Assembly (NCBI GenBank): GCA_023374025.1
Contig: SIJG01000154.1
Coordinates: 225,790 to 289,789, forward strand
Length of the DNA: 64,000 nt
Direction: 5' to 3'
Source of the DNA: Heterodera schachtii
Lineage: Eukaryota > Nematoda > Chromadorea > Rhabditida > Heteroderidae
This document shows, piece by piece, positions 1 through 19,338 of the stretch; within the stretch, counting starts at the first letter, position 1; each line of letters opens with the position of its first letter. The notes beneath the pieces were generated by a model that saw nothing but the letters and a program-made list of their open reading frames with translations, did no database searches and had not been told where the DNA came from. Made by a program: the position numbers and the translations under genes.

Positions 1-627
1 GTTACTTTTTGCGACAAATTTGATTTTAGCGAACGGCAAAGAATAAAAGCACACGGAACTGTTGTGCCATGCATTAGCTTAAAAGCAATTACCAAAAGAT
101 TGAATTGGCTTCAGAAGGGATAAATAATGCTCGGAAATGCCAAAAATAATCACAAAAATTCCAAATTCTTGAAAATTTATTTCAAAAATTTTTCCAAAAT
201 TTCTAAAAATTCATTTTATAGAAATTTCAGCAATTAAATGATAATATAAAAATGTTTTTTTTTCTTAAGATTTGCAAAGAATATTTTTTTAAATATTTGT
301 CATTTTTTCTTGCAAAAAAAAGGCCTTTAAAATTTCAAAATTTTGTTTTTAAATTATTAATTTAGTTCCGTTAAAATTTTGTTTTTAAATATTTAATTAG
401 TTCCGTTAAAATTTTGTTTTTAAATATTTAATTAGGTCCGTTAAAATTTTAGTTACCAAGGTTATCCATGTTAAAAAGTCTTCTCCCTGCTCTCCGCAAA
501 ATTTTCAACTAATTTTTTTTTGTTGTCAATTCAATCGTGATTATTTTTGGCAAAAAAAAAGTGTGACAAAAATTCGCCATTAATTTTTGCCCAAATTTAT
601 CTGTGTTTAGAAAATTGATACACAGTT

Positions 628-7281
<6,654 letters not shown>

Positions 7282-7964
7282 TAAAAAAAAATTTGTCATT
7301 TATTTTTAATAGATAATATATTTATTTCTATTTACTACTATTGTAATAAAATTTTCATTTAAAATTATTATTTTATGAATTTTCAATATAAAATTTGGAA
7401 AATTTGATCATAGGCCCCAAACTGAAAAATGATTAAAAACGGTCAGAATTGATGTAAAAAGGTTTGAAATGGATAGGAAAAATAGAATTAGGGGCGCGCT
7501 TGCCCTTTTTCAGGATGAAAAGTGCCGAAAATGGAGTGCCAAACTCAGCTGGGACTCAAGTGACCGTGCTATATAAAGCACTCAAAAGACATTATAAATA
7601 ATTTTTCTAGGGTAAATTGTGGCGCTGAACACGAATATGACCTTTATTTTGCAAAATTCCGAACCCCGAACCCGAATTCGAACAAAAATTCGAAATTTTA
7701 AATAAAAATTTTTGAACAAATTTGGTATCATTCGAAAGCTCTTAACGAGCTAAGTCTAAAAATTAAGAAATGAAGTCGAACCGACGCATGTTATGGGTCC
7801 TCAAAGTCGTTAAAACTATTTTTAAACCAATAGTCAGAAAATGTAAAAGAACGTCAAAATAAAAGATTAAATTTAGCTTATTGCGCTAAAAAACCGCCGC
7901 ACACTCGACTACGGCGGCCAGTAGGTGGGGCGAGACTACGGGCTACGGAAGAAGTCCGCGCGTG
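7282..7964. other. Intergenic region after the esterase
   Basis: AT-rich DNA downstream of the stop codon, with an AATAAA-type signal near 7341. The segment 7610-7710 (GGCGCTGAACACGAATATGA, then CGAACCCGAATTCGAACAAA) resembles one arm of the foldback element at 24451-24734. A short GC-rich segment at 7890-7960 resembles 49220-49345. No gene was seen. Confidence 0.5.
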
Positions 7965-9895
7965 AAATTCAGAATTGATCAATTTAAATTTATTGGAAAA
8001 TAAAAGAAACGACCATTAAAGAGGAAAAGCCATTCATTCTCAAAATTAAATTTATATATTTATTTTTTCAAAATTTTTTTTTAATCAATTCTACATTTTT
8101 ACGCATAACAAAAATCGCATCTCTACTGATTATTTGCAAATAGAAAATCATATAAATTGCAAATAAACAATAATTAAAATTTAATTAAATTTTGTTCAAC
8201 TGATCAGATGAATTTACCATTAATACGTTTTATTATACTGATCACCAGGAAATATAAAATCGTAATATATAAACTTAAACGGGAATTTTTCAAATCACGC
8301 AAATCCACATTAGGTCTCCAGCAGTGCTGGACATAACTGATTTTCAATTACGGAATGAAATCCATAAGCTGTAATTACGGCGATTTTTTCTTTTGGAAAT
8401 CCGTAATGCGTCATTACGGGGGCCCAAAAAACGCCGTAATTTACGTAATCCATAAATATCCAATTTTTTATTTCTTAAAAAAACAAAAAAAAAAATTGAG
8501 AAAGAAAACTTCTTCTCTCTTAATAATCCGTTCTCATTCCTCCTTTTTTGACAAAAAAAAATACATTTTCATTAGGTAAAAACCCTACTCATTTTTGGCC
8601 CAACTCATTTTTTACGTGTATGAACTGTCTAACTTCACGCTGTCTGCACTCCTACACAAATATATTGACAAAAAACGAGTTTCGAAATGAACAAAAAAAA
8701 AAGAGAAATCATTGAAAAATACTATAAAATTAAAGAAAAAATAAAGAAAAAAAGAAGGAAATACTCAACAAAAGAATGGAGTTAAATTAACTCAAAAATT
8801 GGAAAAAGTTGGGGACAAATCGCCAATATATTTTTAAATGGATTAAAGAATTAAAACTTAATCAAAAACGAGCGCTTGGGTGCCGCTTCGCGGCGCCAAC
8901 CGCTATGTTTTATTCTCTAAGAGTTTAAAATTTTCTCAGTCTCATTTCTCTTCTCTTTTATCTCCTCTCTCTACTTCTCTCTTTCCTCCGTATCCGTGCC
9001 CTCCCTCTCCCTCCTCTCTGATCCGTGAGTTTTTGGATATGCATTATTTAAAAAAAAAAAAAAGTTTCCTTAATTTTTAATCAAAATTTCCCAAGGGCTT
9101 TACTATTTTTATTGCTAATTCTTTCTGGTATTTTTTTTTTTGGTTGAATTTCCCATTTGAAGAATTCTCATTAAAAATGTTGATTGCTCTTATAAAAAGT
9201 GCCGAATTATTTGAATAAAATGATACAAATTGCATTTATTTTCAATCATTTTTTATTTAAAAAAAGTTTAAATATGCAAAAAAAAATACCCGAAGTCTAA
9301 ACTTATAATTAGTTATTCGGAGTTAATAAATTTGTTGGATCAACTAAATATGTTTTCATTTGTACGAAAGATTTTTTTTTTTTGATATATGCTTATATTT
9401 TTAATGTAAAATATTACAAATATAGAATAACGAGAAAAAGGGGAGAAAATGAAAATTTATTGTAAAACGAAAAAAGAAAATCCAGAGATGCATAATCAGA
9501 AAATTGCTAATGAATCTGAGAATACCAGCTGAATAAGCTTGATTATTTGGAGCTTTTCAATTTTAAAATGTCGATTTTGGATACTTTTCTCAATTAATAC
9601 GATAATTGAAATTTTTTTTTTTGATTAAAATTATATTTTTACTGAAATTAGGGGCTTAATTTAACATAATGGCTTAAATAAGTTTTTTTTTATAACGAAC
9701 AAAAAGTCAAAAGTCTAAGTTTCCGAAATTAACATTTTTGGTCCAAAATCGGTTTAAGTACACGGAAATAACTGAAAGCCATCAATCCTCTAATCCTAAA
9801 ATGCATAAAAGGATAAAATAAAAGGCAGAAAATGAATATACTTAATACCAAAATTAGTTGTTTTAGGTAGGACCCAAAAAGGGTAAAAATAAAAT
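7965..9895. repeat. 1.93-kb segmental duplication, copy 1
   Basis: This segment recurs almost base for base at 11836-13768 (offset about 3870), with only small homopolymer and single-base differences. It carries CAGTGCTGGAC followed by TCCGTAATTACGG-type sequence at 8323-8450, a degenerate HTH-family fragment at 8687-8868, and a pyrimidine-rich tract near 8940-9020. The open frames at 8355-8579 and 8880-9080 occur in both copies and look non-coding. Confidence 0.9.
8687..8868 (+). pseudogene. HTH-family fragment inside duplicated segment
   Basis: The translation still shows KREIIEKYYKIKEKI and then KKWGQIANIFLNG-like remains of the first HTH module of the secreted HTH family. There is no signal peptide, a stop falls after KEWS, and the C-terminal two thirds are missing. 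It is a dead fragment that travelled with the repeat; an identical fragment sits at 12557-12738. Confidence 0.75.
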
Positions 9896-10929
9896 TTTTT
9901 AAAGTCAATTGTTAGTTTTTCGTTTTTGATATGTGGGGGGGGGGGAATCGGAAACTGTAAAAACATTCCTTTTTTGAAATTTTTAACGCCATTCTTAGGA
10001 TGTGAAATTGTGATTTTTTCCATTTTTGTTAAGAAATTTTCGAAAATCCAGAAACTTTTGGGTCTCGGGATTCTGATTTCCGATTTCGAAAATTTTTGGG
10101 GCCTCGGAATGCCATCCCTGATGCGCGGTAGTGTGCGTAACGTAGAGAATAAAAGAGAATGATTGTAGGGAAAAAGAAAAATGGATTGTGAATTAAATGA
10201 AAGCAATAACTTAGGATTGAAACATTAGATCAAACTAATGATCCGAATGCCGAAAGATTATATCGACTATATTAAAAGTTTATAAAAAAAAACTTAAAAT
10301 AAATAATTGTTTTGCTCGAAAAAATAGGATTTAAATGATTTTTTTTTAGAAAAGTAGTCAACAATTTTAACACTATTTCTCCGCCCCCCCCCCCCTCATT
10401 TTACATATTTGGATAAAAATTACTTACACATATATTCATAACATAATTGTTTAACAAAAGCAATAAAGATACAATATATTTTCAAAATAATTAATTAATA
10501 GAAATTTATTAATAAAAATTTTTATAAATCTATAAATCAAAAGATAAAAATTAAAAAGGATTTTTGATTAAATATTTGACGAAAAATGGGAAGAAAGAGA
10601 AGAAGCACGAAATGAACAGAAAAAGAGAAATGATTGGAAAAATAAAACAAAACAAAAATTAATTTTTGCGCTATTACTTTTCTTGAATATTTTCTTCCCA
10701 CGGTTAATAAAAATGTTATTAATCGAAAATTAAATTTAGTCATTATTTTACTTATTCTTGGCAATAAATTGTTCAGTAGAATAACAAATAATAAAATCTT
10801 AGTTAATATTTATTTTCAATTAAATGGATTTTTCTTATTTATAAGAATTTCTTCATTTATAAAAATTAAATTAATCTTATTATATTTTTGAAAAAATAAT
10901 TGCTTGTTTAATTGAAATTTATAAAGAAA
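9896..10929. other. Intergenic region with poly-G, poly-C tracts
   Basis: Contains a poly-G run near 9934 and a poly-C run near 10384, both in AT-rich DNA. The segment at 9960-10120 (TTGAAATTTTTAACGCCATT, then GGATGTGAAATTGTGAT) resembles 43605-43680, so it is a dispersed repeat. The last 200 bp match the 5' flank found before other HTH-family copies whose proteins begin MKLH or MKFH. No gene is supported. Confidence 0.5.
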
Positions 10930-11619
10930 ATGAACTTCACATTTTATTCGTTTTAATTATATTTCTGGTGATCGAACTTCATCAAATTAAAATGGAAAAT
11001 AAAAAATTGCAACAAAAATCATTTTGATGAAATATTTGGAGAAAAATGGGAAGAAAAAGAAGAAGAAAATTTGAAAGAACAGAAAAGAATAGAAATTGTC
11101 AGAAAAGTCTATAAAATTAAAGAGAAAATTAAGCAAAAAGGAAGAAAATATTCATCAAAAGAATGGGGGAAAATAAATTCGAAAATAGCGAAAAAATTGG
11201 AAACAAATCGAACTACTATTTATAAATGGATTAAAGAATTGGGGCTGAATAAAAATAAATGCTATAAATCCTATAAATCAACAACTGATGAAGAGAAAAT
11301 TTACATTGTGAAAAAATTCATTGAAATGAAAAATGAATTTAAAGAAAAAAGAAAATATTCAAGAAAAGAATGGCACCAAAATTATGCCGAAATTTCTGAG
11401 AAAATTGGAGTAAGTTATGATATAATTAAGAAATGTATGAACCATTATTGAATTAGACTGAAAAGATTAACGGAGAAAGAAAAAATGGAAAAAATCAAAA
11501 ATTATTGGAAAATAAAAAGCGAAAATCCAAAAAAGAGTGATGGAGTTATTGCAAAAACATTGAAAATTGATCGAAATAGCATTTCAAAATGGAAGAAACA
11601 ATTTGGAGAAAAAATTTAA
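10930..11619 (+). pseudogene. Secreted HTH-family gene, frameshifted
   Basis: Relic of a full-length member. The ATG region matches the signal-peptide exon of the copy at 37596, but a missing base near codon 3 and an extra T in CAAAAATCATTTTGATG break the frame. An open stretch at 11071-11451 then reads through HTH module 1 (KEWGKINSKIAKKLETNRTT) and most of module 2 (NYAEISEKIGVSYDIIKK). A further lesion near 11440 ends it. Module 3 (KIKSENPKKSDGVIAKTLKI) follows in another frame and ends at a TAA near 11619. All three modules of the family are recognisable, so this was once a normal gene. Confidence 0.85.
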
Positions 11620-11835
11620 TTAAAATTTTAAAAAAGAATAGAGGAAGAAAAAAGCAAATAAATCAATGTTAAAATAAAATTATGCTTTTCTTTTTCACTA
11701 TTCGTTCCTACAATTATTTATTTATTCGACAAAATTTAGCATAAATTAGAAAATATTCTGTGCTATTTTTGGCAAAAATGATTTGGGCATAAATTTGTAA
11801 AACATCATTGATCATCAAAATTGAAGTTGTTGAAC

Positions 11836-13768
11836 AAATTCCGAATTGATCAATTTAAATTTATTGGAAAATAAAAGAAACGACCATTAAAGAGGAAAAG
11901 CTATTCATTCTCAAAACTAAATTTATATATTTATTTTTTCAAAATTTTTTTTAATCAATTCTACATTTTTACGCATAACAAAAATCGCATCTCTACTGAT
12001 TATTTGCAAATAGAAAATCATATAAATTGCAAATAAACAATAATTAAAATTTAATTAAATTTTGTTCAACTGATCAGATGAATTTACCATTAATACGTTT
12101 TATTATACTGATCACCAGGAAATATAAAATCGTAATATATAAACTTAAACGGGAATTTTTCAAATCACGCAAATCCACATTAGGTCTCCAGCAGTGCTGG
12201 ACATAACTGATTTTCAATTACGGAATGAAATCCATAAGCTGTAATTACGGCGATTTTTTCTTTTGGAAATCCGTAATGCGTCATTACGGGGGCCCAAAAA
12301 ACGCCGTAATTTACGTAATCCATAAATATCCAATTTTTTATTTCTTAAAAAAACAAAAAAAAAAATTGAGAAAGAAAACTTCTTCTCTCTTAATAATCCG
12401 TTCTCATTCCTCCTTTTTTGACAAAAAAAAATACATTTTCATTAGGTAAAAACCCTACTCATTTTTGGCCCAACTCATTTTTTACGTGTATGAACTGTCT
12501 AACTTCACGCTGTCTGCACTCCTACACAAATATATTGACAAAAAACGAGTTTCGAAATGAACAAAAAAAAAAGAGAAATCATTGAAAAATACTATAAAAT
12601 TAAAGAAAAAATAAAGAAAAAAAGAAGGAAATACTCAACAAAAGAATGGAGTTAAATTAACTCAAAAATTGGAAAAAGTTGGGGACAAATCGCCAATATA
12701 TTTTTAAATGGATTAAAGAATTAAAACTTAATCAAAAACGAGCGCTTGGGTGCCGCTTCGCGGCGCCAACCGCTATGTTTTATTCTCTAAGAGTTTAAAA
12801 TTTTCTCAGTCTCATTTCTCTTCTCTTTTATCTCCTCTCTCTACTTCTCTCTTTCCTCCGTATCCGTGCCCTCCCTCTCCCTCCTCTCTGATCCGTGAGT
12901 TTTTGGATATGCATTATTTAAAAAAAAAAAAAGTTTCCTTAATTTTTAATCAAAATTTCCCAAGGGCTTTACTATTTTTATTGCTAATTCTTTCTGGTAT
13001 TTTTTTTTTTGGTTGAATTTCCCATTTGAAGAATTCTCATTAAAAATGTTGATTGCTCTTATAAAAAGTGCCGAATTATTTGAATAAAATGATACAAATT
13101 GCATTTATTTTCAATCATTTTTTATTTAAAAAAAGTTTAAATATGCAAAAAAAAATACCCGAAGTCTAAACTTATAATTAGTTATTCGGAGTTAATAAAT
13201 TTGTTGGATCAACTAAATATGTTTTCATTTGTACGAAAGATTTTTTTTTTTTGATATATGCTTATATTTTTAATGTAAAATATTACAAATATAGAATAAC
13301 GAGAAAAAGGGGAGAAAATGAAAATTTATTGTAAAACGAAAAAAGAAAATCCAGAGATGCATAATCAGAAAATTGCTAATGAATCTGAGAATACCAGCTG
13401 AATAAGCTTGATTATTTGGAGCTTTTCAATTTTAAAATGTCGATTTTGGATACTTTTCTCAATTAATACGATAATTGAAATTTTTTTTTTTTTGATTAAA
13501 ATTATATTTTTACTGAAATTAGGGGCTTAATTTAACATAATGGCTTAAATAAGTTTTTTTTTATAACGAACAAAAAGTCAAAAGTCTAAGTTTCCGAAAT
13601 TAACATTTTTGGTCCAAAATCGGTTTAAGTACACGGAAATAACTGAAAGCCATCAATCCTCTAATCCTAAAATGCATAAAAGGATAAAATAAAAGGCAGA
13701 AAATGAATATACTTAATACCAAAATTAGTTGTTTTAGGTAGGACCCAAAAAGGGTAAAAATAAAATTG
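11836..13768. repeat. 1.93-kb segmental duplication, copy 2
   Basis: Near-identical to 7965-9895. Both ends carry AAAATTGAAGTTGTTGAACA (about 11819 and 13763), so copy 2 and the partial third copy at 13781 are arranged as a true tandem with a period of about 1945 bp. This points to unequal crossing-over or slipped amplification. Confidence 0.9.
12557..12738 (+). pseudogene. HTH-family fragment, second copy in repeat
   Basis: Same fragment as 8687-8868, carried by the second copy of the duplicated segment. It holds remains of the first HTH module only, with an internal stop and no signal peptide. Confidence 0.75.
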
Positions 13769-13780
13769 AAGTTGTTGAAC

Positions 13781-14000
13781 AAATTCAGAATTGATCAATT
13801 TAAATTTATTGGAAAATAAAAGAAACGACCATTAAAGAGGAAAAGCCATTCATTCTCAAAACTAAATTTATATATTTCAAAAATTCTTTTTAATCAATTC
13901 TACATTTTTACGCATGAGAAAAATCGCATCTCTACTGGTTATTTGCAAATAGAAAATCATATAAATTGCAAATAAACAATAATTAAAATTTTATTTTATG
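13781..14000. repeat. Partial third copy of the 1.93-kb repeat
   Basis: Repeats the first 210 bp or so of the unit (from AGAATTGATCAATTTAAATT to the AAACAATAATTAAAATTT segment) and then diverges. It is the truncated end of the tandem array. Confidence 0.8.
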
Positions 14001-14050
14001 AAATGCTCGATTCATCTTTTTTTCATTGATGGGTATTTTAAAAATTATTG

Positions 14051-14699
14051 ATCACTGTAAACAAAAACTATTAGGGCTTTTCAGCAATTTTGCAATTTCT
14101 TTGTCACTCATTTTTTGATTTTCTTTTTTTAATTGCCAATAAATTTTCATTTTTTCTATTTTTTCTTTTACAGTTATTCTTTTTAGACTTTTACCAAATT
14201 GCGTCTTCCATTTGATAATTGTACTTTTGCAAACACCAATTTTCTTACCTATTTCTTCATAATTTTGTTTCCATTCTTTATGTGAATATTTTCTTTTTTG
14301 CTTATATTCTTTTGACATTTTAATGAATTTTTGCACAATTTCTATTTTTTCTTCATCAGTTGTTGATTTGTAGTTTATATGTATTTGTTTTTGAAGACAA
14401 AATTCTTTTATCCATTTTTGAATATATGTTTGATTTGTCCCCAATTTTTCGCTATTTTTGAATTAATTTTATTCCATTCTTTTGAAGAATATTTTTTTCC
14501 TTTTAGCTTTATTTTTTCTTTTATTTTATAATATTTTCCAATTATTTCTCTTTTTTCTTCCAAATTTTCTTCTTCTTCCCATTTTTCTCCAAATATTTCA
14601 TTAAATGTTTTTTGCTGCATTTTTTTATTTTCCGTTTTAATTTGATGAAATTCGATCACAAAAAAATATAATTAAAACGAATAACAAATGGAATTTCAT
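14051..14699 (-). pseudogene. Secreted HTH-family gene, two frameshifts
   Basis: Starts on the minus strand at 14699 with ATGAAATTCCATTTG (MKFHL type). An extra T in the run after ATA shifts the frame inside the signal peptide. The body resumes at 14659 (MIEFHQIKTENKKMQQKTFN) through module 1 to NSKIAK. A lost base around 14445 shifts it again into 14444-14052 (GTNQTYIQKWIKEFCLQKQ), with module 2 (NYEEIGKKIGVCKSTIIKWK) and part of module 3 (KMSDKEIAKLLKSPNS). All three modules are present. The head-to-head neighbour at 15371 is 672 bp away. Confidence 0.85.
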
Positions 14700-15370
14700 T
14701 TTATTTAAAAATTCTCAAAAATAAATTAGAATACTTTTTTCAAAAAAAATTTAACATTAAATTAATTAATATAAATGAATAAATTCTTATAAATAAGAAA
14801 ATATTTAATCGATTAATTATTTGTTATTCTACTGAACAAATTATTTGCAAGAATCAGTAAAATAATGATTAAATTAAATTTTCAATTAATGATATTTTTA
14901 TTAGTGGTCTCTGAAAAAATAAAATCGTAATCTTAAATTTATTCATTTAGTTAATTTATAAGGCATTGAAATGAATTAATGACAATTTCGATTTTTTCTT
15001 CATCAGTTTTTCCTATCTGAATTTTTTGTATTCAATTTGAAAAATATCAGTAATAAAAAACTAATTAAAATAAAAATATAATTGCTATTAATGCCGAAAA
15101 GAGTTTATTTAACTTATTGACTTAAGTTTACGATTTCTAATAAAAATGTAATTAAACGAAAATTAAATATTTAATCATTATTTTACTTATTCTTTCCAAT
15201 AAATTGTTCAGTAGAATAAAATTTAATAAAATCTTAATTTATTTTTTATTTTCAATTACGTAGGTTTTTCTGATTTAAGAATTTGTTCATTTATAAAAAT
15301 TAATTTAATGTTAAATTTTTTTTTTTGAAAAAAGTAAATTCCAATTTATTTTTGAGAATTTTTAAATAAA

Positions 15371-15592
15371 ATGAAATTCCATTTGTTATTCGTTTTAATT
15401 ATATTTTTTGTGATTGAACTTCATCAAATTAAAACGAAAAAGAAAAAATTGCAGCAAACATCTTTTAATGAAATATTTGGAGAAAAATGGGAAGAAAAAG
15501 AAGAAGAAAAAAGAGAAATAATTGAAAAATATTATAAAATTAAAGAAAAAATAAAGCAAAAAGGAAGAAAATACCCAAAAAAATTCTTTTAG
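15371..15592 (+). pseudogene. Secreted HTH-family gene, 5' fragment
   Basis: An open 73-codon frame begins MKFHLLFVLIIFFVIELHQI, a convincing signal peptide, and continues through NEIFGEKWEEKEEEKREIIE to KGRKYPKK. It then ends abruptly at a stop. The HTH core and everything after it are absent, so it is a truncated 5' end that may still be transcribed. The following 600 bp (to 16199) is AT-rich with no gene seen. Confidence 0.75.
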
Positions 15593-16199
15593 CCGTAAAA
15601 AAGGTTTTTTTTGTAACATCATAAAACATTTCGAAATGTTAAATATTTTTTTTTATTAACCATGCTATTAATTTTTAGTCTTTTATGTACTCATTTTTTG
15701 AAAAAACATAGGTTTGTACAGACTAAAATAAACTTAATAATATTCAAAATTGAAGCTTTAATTTTCTGATAGACAAAACTTAGAATTATTTAATGATACC
15801 GCGAAATATTAATTTAGTTATATTGAGCCAAATTATGAATTTTTATGTGTTATATATTTTTTATTCTAGAAATGTTTCTTTATAAAATACTATTTTTCTC
15901 TGTGAATTTTTCTTTAAAATTTTTCATCAACTTTTTGTAAAATTATGTACAATAATCAAATTAATTATTTGATTTATAATTATGTTCTTTTTATTGCTAA
16001 TTTTTCAATTCTTAAATTTTAGAATTTGAAAAAATTTAAATTGAGAAAGAATTAGAAATAGACTCTTATAGAAATTTGGCTTTTTATTCTAAAAATGCTA
16101 CATAATTTCATTTTGAAATCTGTAGTTTTACTGTCCCATTTTCCAATTTTTGGGTTGCCAAGGGAATCGAAATTTTCTACAAAAAGATATGTACATAAC

Positions 16200-16753
16200 T
16201 AGGGATGATATTTTTAGGCAAATGCCTATTTTTTCCTGACCTCCTCGTGGCCTGAAACGTACAAAAAACATGTTTTTTTTCTGTTGTTTTTAAGCTAATT
16301 TTCGAGTTTTTAGTGCCTATTTTCTAGGCTTTTATTTTTAGAGCCTAAAGCCTAAAAAATTTTTGAAAGAACCTATTTTTGCCTATTTTGGCCTTTTGTC
16401 CAAAATTATTAACAAAAATGCAATAAAAACGAAAAATACACCCCTAAGAAGCGACCTAAATTTTTTTTTCAAAAAATGCACCCCTAAAAATAGGCCCGAA
16501 ATTTTTCAAAAATACACCTCTAAGAAATGAAAAATTTTCAAAAATTCATCTCCAGATTTATTTATTTATTTTCTTGACAAGAATTTGTGATTTAAAAACT
16601 ATTTTCTCAATACTGATTTGGCCTAATTTTTTTTTTTTACTTTTTTGAATAAATTTTGTAATTTTACACCCCTATATTTGAGACTTTTAGAGCCTACTTT
16701 CTATTTTTTGGAGCCTATTTTTGGTGTTTTATAGAGTCTAAATATCATCCCTA
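16200..16753. mobile_element. hAT-like MITE with AGGCA/TGCCT interior
   Basis: Begins TAGGGATGATATTTTTAGGC and ends AATATCATCCCTA, giving matching inverted ends of about 13 bp with some mismatches beyond. The interior is full of GCCTATTTT words and the phrase CACCCCTAAGAA. The same interior is found near 28750-28980, 49781-50415 and 62880-63420. The flanking 8-mers do not match, so the target duplication has decayed. Confidence 0.75.
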
Positions 16754-16869
16754 CTTATGACAATTTCTTTTCGTTTTTGTTAACTTTTAAATTTTCTTTT
16801 TTAAGAAACATTGATTTTGAAGAAAACAAAATTTCATTTTATCATTGATTTATTTACTTTTTTCTTCCT

Positions 16870-17444
16870 CTATTCTTTTTTAAAATTTGAATTAATTTTT
16901 TCTCCAAATTGTTTTTTCCATTTAAAAATGCTTTCTCGACTAATTTTCAATATTTTCGTAATTTCTTTGTCACTCATTTTTGGATTTTCTCCTTTTGTTT
17001 TCCAATATTTTTTTATTTTTTCCATTTTTTCTTTCTCCGTTATTCTTTTCTTGCTAATTCCAAATTGTTTCTTCCATCTTTCAATTGTCGTATATCCTAC
17101 TCTTATTTTTCGATTTGTAGCAATTATTTGGCTTTTGATGAAGTTTCAATTCTTTAATCCATTCATAAATTTTCATTCGATTTGTCCCCAATTTATTCGC
17201 TATTTTTCTTTCAATTTTATTCCATTCTTTTCTTGAATATTTTCTTTCTTTTTGCTTTATTTTCTCTTTAATTTTATAATATTTTTGAATTATTTCTCTT
17301 TTTTTCTTCCAAATTTTCTTCTTCTTTCTCTTCCCATTTTTCTCCAAATATTTCAACGAATGACTTTTCCTGCAGTTTTTTCTTTTCTGATCCAATTTTG
17401 GCAATTAAAATAATAATTAAAAATAATAGAGGGAATAATTTCAT
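16870..17444 (-). pseudogene. Secreted HTH-family gene, deleted and frameshifted
   Basis: The minus-strand ATG at 17444 opens an MKLFPLLFLI-type signal peptide. An extra A in the lysine-rich run shifts the frame ahead of REIIQKYYKIKEKIKQ. Module 1 then reads well (KIERKIANKLGTNRMKIYEW). After KSKNK an internal deletion removes most of the linker and the start of module 2. What remains is GYTTIERWKKQFGISKKRI and module 3 (KMSDKEITKILKISRESIFK). Non-functional as it stands. Confidence 0.85.
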
Positions 17445-18374
17445 TTTTGTCATCTCAAAATGATTTTAAAGTTTTTTTAATAAGAACGCAAATTTTTTTG
17501 GTCATATAAATAAATAAAAATGAATTTTTTCTAATTAAAAACTGACAGATAACCATAATTGTATTGATTTAATGGAAAAAAGAATATCCTACTTAATTGC
17601 AAAAAAATAATAAATAAAAAATTTTATTAGTAATTTTTAGGTAGGTCGGGACAGGGACCAAAACACGGACAACTGAGTACCGAGTGCCGGTTTTGCCCAA
17701 AATTCCCGGTCCCGACCTACTCTAGTAATTTTACTCAATTGGCCAATTGCCATTTGGTAAAACAATGATTAAATCTCCAATTCTATAAATTTCATTTCAG
17801 TTTTTACATTTTTTAAACTTAAATTTAAGAATTTTTATTCAACCTTAAAAAAGTCTTCATTTTTAATTTAATTTAATTTCTATTCGATAATTCTAAATTT
17901 ATATTGTCTTTTTTTATAGAGGCTGGGCTGGCAAGAGATTTCAATTTTTAATAAAAAATTATATATTTAAATTAGAAAAATTAATTTTTATGCTTGTTAA
18001 TTAAATTATTAATATTTAGTTACAAAGCAATGGAATAGCTTTAAAACTATTTTGTCGGTTTTCTTCATTTTCTGTTTTGCATTCAGTGCATTAGCGCCGC
18101 TTCTTTCTAATTATTTGTCGATAATTGAACATCATTAATTAATGAAAAATTAGCAAATGATTTTCTCGGCTTAAGATTTATTTAAATCAATAATAATATT
18201 TAATTACCTTTACATATCCAATGACAACTCACTAAAATTCTCTAAAATTTGCCGTTTTACGAAACGACCTAGCATCATTTTTTTCTATAAATAATCATTT
18301 GAATTTAACCACCTATAATTTTGTGTCTATTTTAAAACATGACAAATCTACACAATGTTATTTTTGTCAAAATT
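17445..18374. other. Intergenic region upstream of divergent HTH genes
   Basis: The first 200 bp are the conserved HTH-family 5' flank. A small GC-richer patch at 17640-17720 has inverted halves: AGGTCGGGACAGGGACCAAA against CCCGGTCCCGACCTACT, a possible small foldback element. The rest is AT-rich with no gene found. Confidence 0.5.
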
Positions 18375-19276
18375 CTATAGTTTCTCGGATTCATTTGTCG
18401 GTCCGTAATCGTTTCGTGGGGTCATTTGTCGGTTCTCGTAACGTTTATCGGAGTCCTTTGTCGGTTCTCGTAATCGTTTCGTGGGGTCATTTGTCGGTTC
18501 TCGAATAGTTTCTTTGAGTCATTTCACGGTTCTCGTATCGTTTATCCGAGTCATTTGTCGGTTCTCGTAATCGTTTCGTGGGGTCATTTGTCGGTTCTCG
18601 TATAGTTCCTTTTAGTCATTTCTCGGTTCTCGTATCGTTTATCGGAGTCATTTGTCGGTTCTCGTAATCGTTTCGTGGGTCATTTGTCGGTTCTCGTATA
18701 ATTTCTTTGAGTCATTTCTCGGTTCTCATATCGTTTATCGGAGTCATTTGTCGGTTCTCTTATCGTTTCTCGAAGTCATTTGTCGGTTCTCGTAACGTTT
18801 ATCGGAGTCCTTTGTCGGTTCTCGTAATCGTTTCGTGGGGTCATTTGTCGGTTCTCGTATAGTTTCTTTGAGTCATTTCTCGGTTCTCGTATCGTTTATC
18901 GGAGTCATTTGTCGGTTCTCGTATAGTTTCTTTGAGTCGTTTCTCGGTTCTCGTATCGTTTCTCGGAGTCATTTGTCGGTTCTCGTATCGTTTCTCGGAG
19001 TCATTTGTCGGTTCTCTTATCGTTTCTCGGAGTCTTTTCTCGCTTCTATTCTCTTTTCGTGGGGTTATTTCTCGGTTCTCTTGTCGTTTCTCGGAGTCAT
19101 TTGTCGGTTCTCTTATCGTTTCTTTAAGTCATTTCTCGGTTCTCGTATCGTTTATCGGAGTCTTTTCTTGGTTATCGTATCGTTTCGTGGGGTCATTTCT
19201 CGGTTCTCGTATCGTTTATCGGAGTCATTTGTCGGTTCTCTTATCGTTTCTCGGAGTCGTTTCTCGCTTCTATATT
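18375..19276. repeat. Minisatellite of about 32-33 bp units
   Basis: Roughly 28 imperfect head-to-tail units of the type TCATTTGTCGGTTCTCGTAT plus CGTTTCTCGGAG, with variants such as TAGTTTCTTTGAG and CGTTTCGTGGGG. Unit length varies between 32 and 33 bp, so the open frames in it (for example 18835-19320) are repeat artefacts. Confidence 0.92.
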
Positions 19277-19338
19277 TGTTTCATTTTATGACAATATTTG
19301 CTTCCTTTTTGGCTCGTTAATTCTCTGATTATTTTAGA

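Noticed and set aside
8355..9080. Two open frames repeated exactly at 12225-13016
   Set aside because: Their conservation is due to a recent DNA duplication. One covers CCGTAAT-type repeat and the other a pyrimidine tract; the second even changes its end with a homopolymer difference.
18375..19276. Possible CRISPR array
   Set aside because: Units are contiguous without unique spacers, vary along their length, and there are no cas genes.
18299..19320. Open frames of 69-161 codons rich in FSVLVSFLGVICRFSY
   Set aside because: They follow the unit of a minisatellite whose period is not always a multiple of three; no start context or conserved domain.
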